Of a DNA stretch of 64,000 nt, positions 25,681-34,908 are shown in pieces (the first letter of the stretch is position 1; every line of letters begins with the position of its first letter). The stretch covers positions 1-64,000 of the forward strand of contig SCVW01000045.1 of assembly GCA_007244375.1 (NCBI GenBank). The letters run 5' to 3'. A model generated the notes under the pieces. That model was not told the DNA's origin and did no database searches. It saw nothing but the letters and a program-made list of their open reading frames with translations. Made by a program: the position numbers and the translations under genes. This DNA comes from Smithella sp. (GTDB lineage Bacteria; Desulfobacterota; Syntrophia; Syntrophales; Smithellaceae).

Positions 25681-27520
25681 TATTTGTCAGGTTATCCAGC
25701 CCGCGCATTGTCATAATTATTTTTTTCATTTCCGGTTTTACTGCCAGATTACAGCATTCTGATTTTGTCGTGTTTAAATCGTATAACTCCTCATTGCCGT
25801 TTTTGCGATTTCGCAGATACTTGAAGCGGCGTCCGTTAAAATCTGCAACAACACCGGATATTCCATAAGAGGCGACATAAATTGAATTGCGGGGTGTTGA
25901 AAGCTGAAGAGGAACTCCCGACCAATCGGTTGGAATTGCAGCATCTATTGCGTGGAGCATTGTAGGCGCGACATCAACCTGACTGGATATTGATCTTTGC
26001 GGATAGTCGCACCGGAATCTGTCATAAATAAGCAGAGGAATTCGCACCGCTGGCTCATAAGGTTTGTAGCCGTGTCCGAAACGATCCATTTCACCAAGAT
26101 ACTCCCCGTGATCGGCAGTAATAATCACAAGGGCGCGTTCCAGAATTCTCGCCTTGTTTAAAATTCCAAAAATCTGTTCGAGCATGTTATCTGCCTGTAA
26201 GATTCCATTATAATAATTGTTTCGGTATGAACGTGGAGTCCGGTATATTTTTAGAAAACGGTGCTCCTTAGTCGGCAACCATTTTTCGAAACGTGGTTCA
26301 TGAAATCCTATATTATGTGCCGACATCAAGTGTATATAGATAAAATGATGATTTGACGATTGCCAGTTGAAATTGCGCAACCTGCTTAAAACAATGCGAT
26401 CATCATTTACGTATTTTTGTTTTTGGTTAGAGCCGTCATAATATAAATCAATGTTGGGACCAAATATTTGCCGGAGACCGAAAAAGTTAGAATTATCGCC
26501 ACTGAGTAAAAAACTAATTCTGTAGCCGTATTCTTTAAGTATATCGGCTAAATTTACAGGAGGTTCGTGTAATTGATGCCAGTATCTGGAAGACAGTGTT
26601 CCGACCATTCCACAGCAGGAAGTTGTGCAAACCGAATACATTGAGTTCAGTCGATAAATCTGCCCCCGTCTCCATAGATCGTAAAGAAAGGGGGTATTGT
26701 CTATGGGGCCCCCATACACACCCATTTGATCGCTACGCAGTGAATCTACTGTGATCAATATAAGCGGACGCGGCCTGATTTTTTTGATTTGTCCGATAAA
26801 TCCTGATTTAATATTTTTGCTAGTTGATTTTTGTTTTAAAAATAAACCCGGCGGTGCCTGACGCAAAAAACCCTGAACATTAAGATAGGCAATATGTAGA
26901 GGCTCTCTTAATTTCCAGCTTTGATAAGTAAATGCATAGACAATTACCAACAGTCCGATTAAACATAATGACGATAAGCGCCAGTTTAAAAAATGTTGTT
27001 TTGAATCATTTGCAACAGGAGAAATCGCTTCCAACAGGAATTTGCTAAAATAAAAATATCCTCCGAACATTAGCATGCACGTTAACGCGATCAGTGTTAC
27101 GGCAACCGGAATAGAAATTCCGTAAAGCGAGAATAATACGTCCAGTTGTCCTATATATGTCAGAATCAGTTCTGATGTGATGGGACCGCACCAACTGTGG
27201 TATCCGATGATTGTCAGAGCATAGAAGAACAACAGAAGGCAATTTAGAATACTAAGTATCAGTGCCCATACAATGCGTCTGATTAAAAAAGGTACAGCAT
27301 TGATAAATTTTAAAGAAAAAGGAAGTAAACAGACAATAAGTAGGACATACAGGATGGCCAAATGCATTATAAGGCCGGAACGGCTACCATCATATTGATA
27401 TAGAATGTATGCGATCGCAACAGTTGCCTGCGTCATCCAGAAAAGATTCAAAATCAATACAGGCACGGGAGGCAACCAACTCATTACAAATTTCGTGGGG
27501 ATGTTTCTCAAGATCATCAT
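25667..27520 (-). CDS. Membrane sulfatase/phosphotransferase-like protein
   Basis: 617 residues. Five or six hydrophobic segments in the first ~210 residues, then an extracytoplasmic alkaline-phosphatase-fold domain. This has the metal-binding ILITVDSLRSDQMGVYGG, a nucleophile region SVCTTSCCGMVGTLSSR, and the second metal site VIITADHGEYLGEMDRFGHG with YEPAVRIPLLIYD. This is the layout of LtaS/EptA-like transferases and sulfatases. The sulfatase CxPSR maturation motif is absent, so a phospho- or sulfo-group transfer through Thr or Ser is more likely. Followed by, and overlapping, the Cys-rich membrane protein. Confidence 0.83.
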   Translation of the reverse strand: MMILRNIPTKFVMSWLPPVPVLILNLFWMTQATVAIAYILYQYDGSRSGLIMHLAILYVLLIVCLLPFSLKFINAVPFLIRRIVWALILSILNCLLLFFYALTIIGYHSWCGPITSELILTYIGQLDVLFSLYGISIPVAVTLIALTCMLMFGGYFYFSKFLLEAISPVANDSKQHFLNWRLSSLCLIGLLVIVYAFTYQSWKLREPLHIAYLNVQGFLRQAPPGLFLKQKSTSKNIKSGFIGQIKKIRPRPLILITVDSLRSDQMGVYGGPIDNTPFLYDLWRRGQIYRLNSMYSVCTTSCCGMVGTLSSRYWHQLHEPPVNLADILKEYGYRISFLLSGDNSNFFGLRQIFGPNIDLYYDGSNQKQKYVNDDRIVLSRLRNFNWQSSNHHFIYIHLMSAHNIGFHEPRFEKWLPTKEHRFLKIYRTPRSYRNNYYNGILQADNMLEQIFGILNKARILERALVIITADHGEYLGEMDRFGHGYKPYEPAVRIPLLIYDRFRCDYPQRSISSQVDVAPTMLHAIDAAIPTDWSGVPLQLSTPRNSIYVASYGISGVVADFNGRRFKYLRNRKNGNEELYDLNTTKSECCNLAVKPEMKKIIMTMRGLDNLTNNEKN

Positions 27521-27693
27521 CCAATATTTTTATCATGATGCAAAATAACAAAGTATCTTGTTACTCTTAGCTTGCGTATTGTATATAGTGGAAGTGACAG
27601 GAATTAACAATTTATATTTAACATGAATTTTTCCGCTTGCCAGGTTTGGCAGAGTTCTGGATATGATCGATACAGGCGGATAAAAAATTTGGC

Positions 27694-28326
27694 TTGATGA
27701 TAAAAATTTCTGATGACAAGAGCATATCGGTTTCTTATAATGTTTCACATATTTTCAATGTGGATAGTATGCAGATGAAAGCATTGCGGGAATGGATTAT
27801 AGCCCTTATATATAAGGGGGCAACGAGCACTAAAAGAACCCGTACGCTTCTTACACCATTAGTCGGTCTTATTTTTTTCTGTATAGTACTCTTTTTGATA
27901 ATTGTTTCTTTTTATCTTGATCGTTTCTTTGAAATAAAACGCTTTGTTTCCAAGCCTTTAAGTCTCGTGATTTCCGCACCTTTTCTCATTATAGGTTCTT
28001 TCTTATGGTTGTGGTCTGCCGGGAAATTCTTTAAAACAAAAGGAACTCCTGTGCCGGTAAATCCTCCGCCGCAACTGGTTACCGATGGTCCTTATGCTTA
28101 TTCAAGGAACCCGATGATGACAGGCCTCTTCATGGTTATGGCCGGAGCAGGCATCTTTTTCGGTTCAATAACGCTTACATTTATCATTACGCCGCTGTTT
28201 GTTTTTATGAGTATTCTTGAGTTCAGATATATTGAAGAACCGGAGCTGACAAAACGTTTTGGAAAAGAATACGTAGAGTATAAAGAAAAAACGCCACTGA
28301 TTATTCCCAAGCTTCACCGGAATTGA
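27694..28326 (+). CDS. Isoprenylcysteine/phospholipid methyltransferase-family membrane protein
   Basis: 210 residues with four hydrophobic segments. The signature of the ICMT/PEMT superfamily is clear: VTDGPYAYSRNPMMTGLF and, near the end, EEPELTKRFGKEYVEYKEKTPLIIP. Bacterial members methylate membrane lipids or unknown substrates with S-adenosylmethionine. A later in-frame ATG at 27769 would remove about 25 residues that do not look conserved, so the true start is uncertain. It is divergent from the sulfatase-like gene. Confidence 0.83.
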   Translation: MMIKISDDKSISVSYNVSHIFNVDSMQMKALREWIIALIYKGATSTKRTRTLLTPLVGLIFFCIVLFLIIVSFYLDRFFEIKRFVSKPLSLVISAPFLIIGSFLWLWSAGKFFKTKGTPVPVNPPPQLVTDGPYAYSRNPMMTGLFMVMAGAGIFFGSITLTFIITPLFVFMSILEFRYIEEPELTKRFGKEYVEYKEKTPLIIPKLHRN

Positions 28327-28512
28327 AGTTTCAGTGTTTTGTTATAAGCACGTGTTGCTAAAAATCTTAAAATAATCGACAATAGTTGCATTATACAACT
28401 ATGTTGAAACATGTAAAAGATGATAGAAAGATGAAATTAATTCTTTTGCGTTTATCCGCCTCTCTTTTTACGGATGTATGCGCGAGGGAGTAAAAGTTTT
28501 TTTGCAAATAGA

Positions 28513-29868
28513 TTAATCCCGCTTCGTGGCACCGTGGTCTTGCCTCAACACGAGCCGCTTCCACATGGTTGGCTCTTCTACATTTTTCGGTTTCAGACCC
28601 TCCGCCGTGTAGACGTTCCTTGGATTCCAGAGCATCCAGCCGTTTGTTCCGAAATCCTCGCTGGCCTGGATTTGCTCACGTATCTCGGTGCCGGTGAAGT
28701 GTCTTCGGTCGAATGCATAATCCTTAAAAGCCTGAAGCCATGGTCTGAATCGGACGGAGGAAATCTGTGTTCGTTTCTGTGCCCGCTGAAGGGTGAGATA
28801 AACAATCCGATTGGAATTAGCCACTGGGTTTCGGTAGCCCGGTATTCCGAACTGGAAACCGGAAGGATAGAGCATGAGGGAAATATAATCGACAGCAGAG
28901 CCGATCTGATCGATTTTCTGACCGATATTTGTATCGTCTAGATTCCAGGCTACATAGCCGAAAACATCGGCAGCAATGAAGACATTGTATGGGGCCAGTT
29001 TTTTCCTGGCCGCGAGAAGGAAATCAGAGATGGTTCCGGACCTGTTTTCTTCCGTATTCGGCAAGGCAAATTTTAACCCTTTGCAGTCCGGAAAACGCAC
29101 ATAATCGAACTGGATCTCATCAAACCCGTTTTTGGCTGCTTCGACAGCAATAGCAATGTTATAATCCCATACCTCCTTAAGGGAAGGATCCACCCAGATC
29201 AAGTTTTCCCGATCGCGCCAAACAGCGCCTTCCGCCGTCCTGATTGCCAGGTCGGGGCGTGCCATGCCGAGTAAGTTGTCCTTGAAGACGACAATCCTCG
29301 CTATTGTGTAAATTCCCCTTCTCTTCAATGTTTTGACCAGTCCTTTGATGTCCTTGACGAGAACAAGCTTTTGACCGCCAATCGAAGATACGAGTGGAAT
29401 CTCGCTGGGATACGTAATATACCCTCGGTCTCCTTTCACGTCGATAATAAGAGTGTTCAGTTCAGTTGTCTCGATTAGATTTAGGGCGGATTCTCGCAGT
29501 CTCTTACTTGCGACCCCATAACCAGTCAGATAAAGCGCTTTCGGCTTTATGGGTATAAGCCTTATTTCCAGAGGATTAGCTTCCTTGCTGATATCGATGA
29601 CCAGTTCGGTGCGTGTGTACCCGCACGCCCTGGCTGCTACTCGTCTGACGCCGGCTTTGATCGGGAACGTTCCATCCGGGCCTGTCCGGAGCACTTCCTT
29701 ACCGTTTAGTGTAATAATGGCACCCGCAAGTGGTTTTTTTGTAGCGGTATCAATTACCAGTCCAGTAGTACGGTAATTTGCAGAAGAATCCGATAATGGG
29801 TGATAACACCCCGACAGGAAAAGAAATAAAACGGAAAATGCAAAACATAATATTTTGAAACGCATCAT
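28513..29868 (-). CDS. Putative glycoside hydrolase (DUF4015) lipoprotein
   Basis: 451 residues. Lipoprotein signal with LSGC near residue 20. Residues about 30-105 look like a carboxypeptidase-regulatory-like beta-sandwich (TGLVIDTATKKPLAGAIITL). The remainder is the DUF4015 TIM-barrel: NTLIIDVKGDRGYITYPS, a central EIQFDYVRFPD motif, and VDYISLMLYPSGF. The family is related to glycoside hydrolases, with uncertain substrate. It overlaps the polysaccharide deacetylase by 4 bp (ATGA), so both probably act on the same extracellular glycan. Confidence 0.88.
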   Translation of the reverse strand: MMRFKILCFAFSVLFLFLSGCYHPLSDSSANYRTTGLVIDTATKKPLAGAIITLNGKEVLRTGPDGTFPIKAGVRRVAARACGYTRTELVIDISKEANPLEIRLIPIKPKALYLTGYGVASKRLRESALNLIETTELNTLIIDVKGDRGYITYPSEIPLVSSIGGQKLVLVKDIKGLVKTLKRRGIYTIARIVVFKDNLLGMARPDLAIRTAEGAVWRDRENLIWVDPSLKEVWDYNIAIAVEAAKNGFDEIQFDYVRFPDCKGLKFALPNTEENRSGTISDFLLAARKKLAPYNVFIAADVFGYVAWNLDDTNIGQKIDQIGSAVDYISLMLYPSGFQFGIPGYRNPVANSNRIVYLTLQRAQKRTQISSVRFRPWLQAFKDYAFDRRHFTGTEIREQIQASEDFGTNGWMLWNPRNVYTAEGLKPKNVEEPTMWKRLVLRQDHGATKRD

Positions 29869-30680
29869 TTTTTTGATCCTCCCTTAGCCGCCAGACGGTC
29901 GCTGCCTGTAAATATCATTTCAAATCTCTTTCCCCGATGCGCATTGGTCAATAAATAGCGGGAAAGCTTCATCGGATTGTCCCAATGTCCCTCCCGTTTG
30001 TCTTCGATTGTGAAGGCGGCAATGTAGCCCGTTTCCTTTGCCTTCACTATAAGATCATCGTCATAGATGCCAAATGGCCACGCGAGCATGTCGATCCGTG
30101 TCCCTAATTCCTTCTCCAGTTTTGCCTTGGATTTGACAAGTTGCATTCTTACAAACTGTTCATATTCTTGCGTGCCCAGCCGTTTTTTTTCTTTCTTGAA
30201 ATTCGGATGCCAGAAAGTATGGGATTGAATATCAAAAAGACCAGATTTCTGAAGCTCGCGCAGCTCTTCCCAACTCATGGTATAGGAAGCATTGGAAATG
30301 GCGGAAGGATAGATAAAAAGAGTTACCGGAATCCGGTATTTCCGGACAATTGGCAGCATATTCGTATAAATTGATTTATGACCGTCGTCCGCAACAATAG
30401 CGACCGACTTGGCAGGCTTTGGATCCTTCCGGAGGATGGATTCCACAAGCTTTTTAAGAGGAATAACAGTATAGCCGTTGGCTTTCAAATATTCGAGATG
30501 CGACAGAAATACATCGTCTGTAACTGTCATGCTGTCGGCAGGTGTCGGACCGAAACGGTGATACAGTAAGATAGGAACCGGTTGTGCGGTAGTATCCAGC
30601 CGATCCGCTGCCATCGCGTTCTGGCAGATCAGTACCGTTGCAAGGATAAAAATGATTGGAAAAAACCTTCGTGAAATCAT
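29865..30680 (-). CDS. Polysaccharide deacetylase (NodB-type)
   Basis: About 271 residues from the ATG at 30680, which directly begins a signal peptide (MISRRFFPIIFILATVLICQ, cleavage after AMA); an in-frame start at 30767 adds 29 residues before it. PILLYHRFG opens the domain, IVADDGHKS provides the catalytic Asp and metal-binding Asp, and FDIQSHTFWHP the two metal-binding His. It removes acetyl groups from N-acetylated polysaccharides outside the cytoplasm. Translationally coupled to the DUF4015 lipoprotein downstream. Confidence 0.9.
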   Translation of the reverse strand: MISRRFFPIIFILATVLICQNAMAADRLDTTAQPVPILLYHRFGPTPADSMTVTDDVFLSHLEYLKANGYTVIPLKKLVESILRKDPKPAKSVAIVADDGHKSIYTNMLPIVRKYRIPVTLFIYPSAISNASYTMSWEELRELQKSGLFDIQSHTFWHPNFKKEKKRLGTQEYEQFVRMQLVKSKAKLEKELGTRIDMLAWPFGIYDDDLIVKAKETGYIAAFTIEDKREGHWDNPMKLSRYLLTNAHRGKRFEMIFTGSDRLAAKGGSKK

Positions 30681-30767
30681 AGCAAAAAGCCCTAAATTTA
30701 TATCCGCAAATTTCGAGAATAATCGCGACACTACGAACTGTAAAATGTGACTGAAGCACTGTTTCAA

Positions 30768-31085
30768 AATTCGTGAGTCTGTCGGATCTGTAATTCGGAT
30801 GTACGGTTGCTTTCAGCAGTTCCCTGTCCTCCCGCTATTTTTTTTCGTCCAAAGTAGATGATTATAATTTAATAACTGTTGCGCGTTTTTCAAGAATAGG
30901 TGAGTTTTTATGAACATCAAAATAATCCATTCATTTTTTGACGGAGAAAAATTCAAAAAACAATACTATTTTGTTTTAACTTTATTTCATTACTTTCATT
31001 AATGTTCCAAATCAATTTTTGGTCGCGTAGTGAATTCATGGATAATATCCCTGTATTTTCCGGCACATACATGACTAAAAATTTT
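30768..31085. other. AT-rich intergenic region upstream of the amtB promoter
   Basis: The divergent gap between the deacetylase and amtB is about 460 bp. It is AT-rich. Apart from the sigma-54 promoter at its right end I see no coding signs and no convincing NtrC-type palindrome by eye, although an activator site is expected 100-200 bp upstream of the promoter. Confidence 0.5.
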
Positions 31086-31101
31086 TGGCATTATCTTTGC
31101 A
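31086..31101 (+). promoter_or_regulatory. Sigma-54 promoter of amtB-glnK
   Basis: TGGCATTATCTTTGCA fits the -24/-12 consensus TGGCAC-N5-TTGCW with exact GG to GC spacing. It lies 43 bp before the amtB ATG, which has an AGGAGG ribosome site. Sigma-54 control of amtB-glnK under nitrogen limitation is well known in proteobacteria, so context supports the call. Confidence 0.88.
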
Positions 31102-31143
31102 TTATTCAATGGTGAAAGAAACATTTTTTAGGAGGTATTAAAT

Positions 31144-32376
31144 ATGAATTCAGGAGACACAGCGTGGATTATGGTCGCCAGTGCTTTGGTCTTATTAATG
31201 ACCATACCGGGACTGGCATTTTTTTATGGAGGACTTGTTCGACGCAAGAACGTGCTCTCCATTTTAATGCAATGTTTTATCATCGCGGCTGCAATAAGTC
31301 TGCAGTGGGTTTTGTTCGGTTATTCCTTATCTTTCGGGCCTGATTTTCACGGAATAATCGGTAATTTGGATTGGGCGGGGCTTAAAAGCGTCGGCGCTTC
31401 CCCCAATGGGGCTTACGCGGGGACGATTCCGCACAGTGTATTTATGATCTTTCAAATGATGTTCGCGATCATTACCCCTGCGTTGATTATCGGCGCTTAT
31501 GCGGAACGAGTGAAATTTTCGGCATTCCTGCTTTTCACCGTTCTTTGGGCGACATTTGTTTATGACCCTTTGGCACACTGGGTCTGGGGAGCCGGCGGGT
31601 GGTTGAAGAGTCTGGGCGCTTTGGATTTTGCCGGCGGCCTGGTTGTTCACGTCAGCTCTGGTGTTTCCGCTTTGGTTTTGGCATTATTGCTGGGCAAAAG
31701 AATCGGCTACAATCACAGACCTATTCGTCCGCATAATCTGCCTTTTACGGTGTTGGGCGCGGCGCTTTTGTGGGTGGGCTGGTTTGGATTTAACGCGGGC
31801 AGCGCTTTGGCGGCTGACGGCAATGCAGCGAATGCTTTTGTGACCACTCATGTAGCAACCGCTGCGGCAGCGTTCACCTGGGCGATTATCGAATGGTGGC
31901 ACAATGGCACCCCGACCATACTGGGCGCTGCAACTGGAGCGGTGGCTGGACTGGTGGCTGTCACCCCGGCCTGCGGTTTCGTCAATCCGATGAACGCCAT
32001 ATTTATCGGCATGATCGTTGCGGCCGTCTGCTACATCGCGGTTGCCGTCATCAAAGGCAAACTCGGCTATGATGATTCGCTGGATGCCTTCGGCGTGCAC
32101 GGCGTGGGTGGAACAATCGGTACGATTGCTACCGGATTATTCGCGGAAAAAGCCGTCAATGCGGCGGGAGCCGACGGTCTGCTTTTCGGCAATATCCATC
32201 AGCTTTATGTCCAGTCTTTATCCCTTTTGGCTACGGTTGCCTTCGCGATTGTGATGACGTTCATTATTTATAAGATCGTGGATGCCGTCATCGGTATGCG
32301 GGTTGAAGAGAAGAACGAAATTGTCGGGCTGGATTTAACACAGCAAAGTGAAGCCGCTTACACCGTAATCGAATAG
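31144..32376 (+). CDS. amtB: Ammonium transporter AmtB
   Basis: 410 residues with about eleven membrane segments. Recognisable Amt blocks: GLAFFYGGLVRRKN near residue 25; WAFVYDPLAHWVWG-type segment; ALDFAGGLVVHVSSG with the conserved Asp and first pore His; GWFGFNAGSAL; and DAFGVHGVGGTIGTI with the second pore His. It conducts ammonium into the cytoplasm. There is no evident signal peptide. glnK follows after 12 bp. Confidence 0.96.
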   Translation: MNSGDTAWIMVASALVLLMTIPGLAFFYGGLVRRKNVLSILMQCFIIAAAISLQWVLFGYSLSFGPDFHGIIGNLDWAGLKSVGASPNGAYAGTIPHSVFMIFQMMFAIITPALIIGAYAERVKFSAFLLFTVLWATFVYDPLAHWVWGAGGWLKSLGALDFAGGLVVHVSSGVSALVLALLLGKRIGYNHRPIRPHNLPFTVLGAALLWVGWFGFNAGSALAADGNAANAFVTTHVATAAAAFTWAIIEWWHNGTPTILGAATGAVAGLVAVTPACGFVNPMNAIFIGMIVAAVCYIAVAVIKGKLGYDDSLDAFGVHGVGGTIGTIATGLFAEKAVNAAGADGLLFGNIHQLYVQSLSLLATVAFAIVMTFIIYKIVDAVIGMRVEEKNEIVGLDLTQQSEAAYTVIE

Positions 32377-32388
32377 GAGGAACAAGTC

Positions 32389-32730
32389 ATGAAATTAATA
32401 ATTGCTATTATTCAAACTCATAAATTGGAATCTGTCAAAAGAGAATTAGAGGCTGTGGACGTAAATTTAATGACAGTTACCAATGTTCTTGGTCAGGGCC
32501 GACAAAAAGGAGTCACGGAAATTTACCGCGGCGCCAAAGAGGCAGGCGGTTTGCTCAACAAGGTCAGACTGGATATCGCGGTCAACGAAGACTTTGTGGA
32601 GTCGACCATCAAGGCCATTACCAAGGGAGCACATACCGGCAATGTTGGTGACGGCAAGATTTTTATTGTTGATCTTCTGGAATGTGTGCGCATCAGCAGC
32701 GCTGAAAGGGGTTCTGTGGCCATCGGTTGA
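32389..32730 (+). CDS. glnK: PII signalling protein GlnK with altered T-loop
   Basis: 113 residues. PII blocks are present: the N-terminal strand, GQGRQKGVTEIYRG with Tyr46, the B-loop TGNVGDGKIFIV, and a C-loop. Partner logic is standard: GlnK plugs AmtB when nitrogen is plentiful. It is unusual at the T-loop: the E. coli uridylylated Tyr51 (in AEYMVDF) is replaced, the local sequence being RGAKEAGGLLNK with Glu at the aligned position, and the C-terminal Arg pair RIR reads RIS. Control by uridylylation is therefore unlikely, and ligand response may differ. It overlaps no gene, but the next coding start lies 8 bp downstream. Confidence 0.93.
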   Translation: MKLIIAIIQTHKLESVKRELEAVDVNLMTVTNVLGQGRQKGVTEIYRGAKEAGGLLNKVRLDIAVNEDFVESTIKAITKGAHTGNVGDGKIFIVDLLECVRISSAERGSVAIG

Positions 32731-32738
32731 GGTCTTTT

Positions 32739-32948
32739 ATGAAGGACATGGTATATTCACAGGAAGACGTGCTGGCAAGGTGTGTTCTTGACTGCGAAAA
32801 AGCTGTCATTATGCATGCTTTGGTAAAAACCAAAGGCAACCAGGCGGCCGCCGCCAGACTCTTGGGAACAACGATGCGTATTCTGACGTACAGAATTCAT
32901 AAATACGGAATAGATTGTGAAAAATTCAAAAATTTAAAGGAGAATTAA
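32739..32948 (+). CDS. Stand-alone Fis-type helix-turn-helix protein
   Basis: About 69 residues from the ATG at 32739 (TGAGG upstream). The C-terminal half, AVIMHALVKTKGNQAAAARLLGTTMRILTYRIHKYGI, is the Fis/HTH_8 DNA-binding domain that normally ends NtrC-type activators. Here it stands alone, between glnK and a porin in the sigma-54 amtB unit. It may bind the same sites as a full activator and tune the operon, which is inference. Confidence 0.82.
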   Translation: MKDMVYSQEDVLARCVLDCEKAVIMHALVKTKGNQAAAARLLGTTMRILTYRIHKYGIDCEKFKNLKEN

Positions 32949-32953
32949 GCGTT

Positions 32954-33820
32954 ATGGGACTTCATCTGAAAAAATTAATTATGACTATTTTGGTTTTATT
33001 TGTTATTGTTACGTTGTCTGCAATATCCCGGGCAGAAGAACAAACTCAGCAAAAGCCGGAGGAAAGTAAAGTAACAGGCGAGATCGGATTAAGTGCGTTG
33101 AGTGCCTATATTTGGCGGGGGCAGGAGCTTACCCGACACAGTGTTGTTGTGCAAACTGCGGTAACTGTGAGTTATAGTGGTTTTGCTCTGAATGCATGGG
33201 GAAATCTGGACACCAGGCCTTATGCGACTGATGACTCTAAATATGCCTCGCAACATACGGAAACAGACTATACATTATCTTACTCCCAAAAATTTGGAAT
33301 TTTGCAGATAACACCCGGCTATATTTATTATGCGTTGGAAGCACCGTATTCAGGAGCATCTGATCCGCTGGATTCACAGGAGATTTTTTTGACTCTGGGA
33401 CTGGATACAATTTTGCAGCCAACGCTGACAACTTACAAAGAAATCGATCATTATCATCAGTGGTATTTTTTGCTGGGTATTTCTCATACTTTTGAATTCA
33501 ATAAAATAGTCAGTCTGAAACTGGCTGCTTCAGCCAGCTATTTGTTATCCACCGATGAAATGACTTACGCAAAATACGACAGCGATTCACTGGCAACTAC
33601 TGACAAGTTTAATAATTTTCATGACGGGATGGTCACCGTGTCTTTACCGCTGACAGTTTACAAGACATTGACAGTTACACCGACGTTATCTTACGTCTTC
33701 CCTCTTTCAGACGATGCCAGGTACGAAATGAGAGCGCGTAGTGTACAGGGAGCAACCGTTCCATCCGACAAAGATAGTGATTATATCTATGGCGGATTGA
33801 CTTTAAGCTATACTTTTTAA
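32954..33820 (+). CDS. TorF/Gcw_chp-family putative porin
   Basis: 288 residues with a signal peptide (cleavage near SRAEE). The mature start GEIGLSALSAYIWRGQELTRHSVVVQ is the signature of the Gcw_chp/TorF outer-membrane family, and the remainder is alternating strands ending in GGLTLSYTF with terminal Phe. Members are often found beside amtB-glnK, where they may let small nitrogen compounds cross the outer membrane; this role is inferred. Starts 5 bp after the Fis-type gene. Confidence 0.85.
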   Translation: MGLHLKKLIMTILVLFVIVTLSAISRAEEQTQQKPEESKVTGEIGLSALSAYIWRGQELTRHSVVVQTAVTVSYSGFALNAWGNLDTRPYATDDSKYASQHTETDYTLSYSQKFGILQITPGYIYYALEAPYSGASDPLDSQEIFLTLGLDTILQPTLTTYKEIDHYHQWYFLLGISHTFEFNKIVSLKLAASASYLLSTDEMTYAKYDSDSLATTDKFNNFHDGMVTVSLPLTVYKTLTVTPTLSYVFPLSDDARYEMRARSVQGATVPSDKDSDYIYGGLTLSYTF

Positions 33821-33834
33821 AGTAATGTTTGTTT

Positions 33835-33876
33835 AACAGCCGCTGCCGTTTATGCGAAATAAATCCAGCGGCTGTT
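33835..33876 (+). terminator. Hairpin after the amtB-porin unit
   Basis: AACAGCCGCTG and CAGCGGCTGTT form an 11-bp perfect stem with a 20-base loop, 14 bp after the porin stop. No strong U-run follows, so it may be a weak terminator or an mRNA-stabilising hairpin. Confidence 0.45.
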
Positions 33877-33906
33877 ATGAAAGTGGTTTTATTGGAGTCT
33901 ATGGGG

Positions 33907-33965
33907 GTGACGGTTCTATTTATTGTGAAAATTCCTTCCCTTCTTTAATTAATTAGAACCGTCAC
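33907..33965. repeat. 12-bp inverted repeat spanning the trpA stop
   Basis: GTGACGGTTCTA (33907-33918) and TAGAACCGTCAC (33954-33965) are perfect inverted copies around 35 AT-rich bases. The right arm contains the trpA stop codon. It could be the 3' hairpin of the trp transcript or the footprint of a small element. Confidence 0.55.
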
Positions 33966-34762
33966 TTGCTTTTCAAAGCTTTCTTGATTTCACTGACATA
34001 ACGGGAAACAATTTTTTCCAAATCTCGATTATTTTTATTTTCATCAATCAGGCGCACTATAGCGCTGCCGATAACAATTCCATCAGCAAAACGTCCAATT
34101 CCTTTTGCTTGTTCAGGCTGAGAGATGCCGAATCCAACTGCAATCGGCAGCGTTGTTATTTTTCGGACATTCTGCACCTCTTTCTTTATATTTTCGATTT
34201 TTGGCGCGGCGGTTCCGGTTATGCCGGTAATGGAAATATAATAGAGAAATCCCGATGCCTTGGCGGCAATCTTTTTTAATCTTTCCTTGTCTGTTGTAGG
34301 AGCAATAAGAGAAATAAAATCTATTCCTACTGAGTCAGTATATTTTCTCAGTTCTTTTGCTTCTTCGTAAGGCAGATCGACAACCAAAACTCCGTCCACT
34401 CCGGCCGAGTGTGCGGACTGAGCGAAATTTTTCACGCCGTAAGCAAATATAGGATTGAAATAGCCGAACAATACAATAGGAATTTCGGAAACCTTGCGTA
34501 CCTCGGTAATCATTTTCAAAACGCTCTCCAGAGTTGTTCCTGATCTTAGAGAACGCTGAGAAGCCGCCTGAATTACCGGTCCGTCGGCGGTTGGATCGGA
34601 GAAAGGAACACCGATTTCCAGAATATCCACCCCTGCTTTTTCCAAAGCAAAGATTAATTTCTTGGTAATGTCCAGCGACGGGTCGCCCGCCGTTAAATAA
34701 ACAATAAGCGCTTTTTCATTTCTAGTGCGCAATGTTGCAAATTTTTCTTCAATGCGTTTCAT
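33962..34762 (-). CDS. trpA: Tryptophan synthase alpha subunit
   Basis: 266 residues from the ATG at 34762 (GAGGAT six bases upstream; an earlier ATG at 34774 lies before that site). It cleaves indole-3-glycerol phosphate to indole. Conserved segments: [36 protein letters not shown] with the catalytic Glu in the first and catalytic Asp in the active loop, [34 protein letters not shown], and [12 protein letters not shown]. Last gene of the trp operon, 134 bp after trpB with no hairpin clear enough to call in between. Confidence 0.96.
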   Translation of the reverse strand: MKRIEEKFATLRTRNEKALIVYLTAGDPSLDITKKLIFALEKAGVDILEIGVPFSDPTADGPVIQAASQRSLRSGTTLESVLKMITEVRKVSEIPIVLFGYFNPIFAYGVKNFAQSAHSAGVDGVLVVDLPYEEAKELRKYTDSVGIDFISLIAPTTDKERLKKIAAKASGFLYYISITGITGTAAPKIENIKKEVQNVRKITTLPIAVGFGISQPEQAKGIGRFADGIVIGSAIVRLIDENKNNRDLEKIVSRYVSEIKKALKSK

Positions 34763-34908
34763 ATTTATCCTCATTTTTTCATAATGTTAATAGCTCGTCC
34801 CTCAAGGGAGGGAAGGGCTCTGTGACAGAAAAATGTAGTACGGGTCTACAGATCCGTTAAAATGCAGCTAAAGCTACGCACCACGAAAATACCTCGATCC
34901 GTTTCATA

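Noticed and set aside
25667-27520. Calling the gene a true arylsulfatase
   Set aside because: The CxPSR formylglycine motif is missing, and the membrane N-terminus fits phospho-/sulfo-transferase relatives better.
28474-28941. A 155-codon plus-strand ORF
   Set aside because: It lies fully opposite the DUF4015 lipoprotein, which has a signal, lipobox and the FDYVRFP motif; the plus-strand translation shows no family features.
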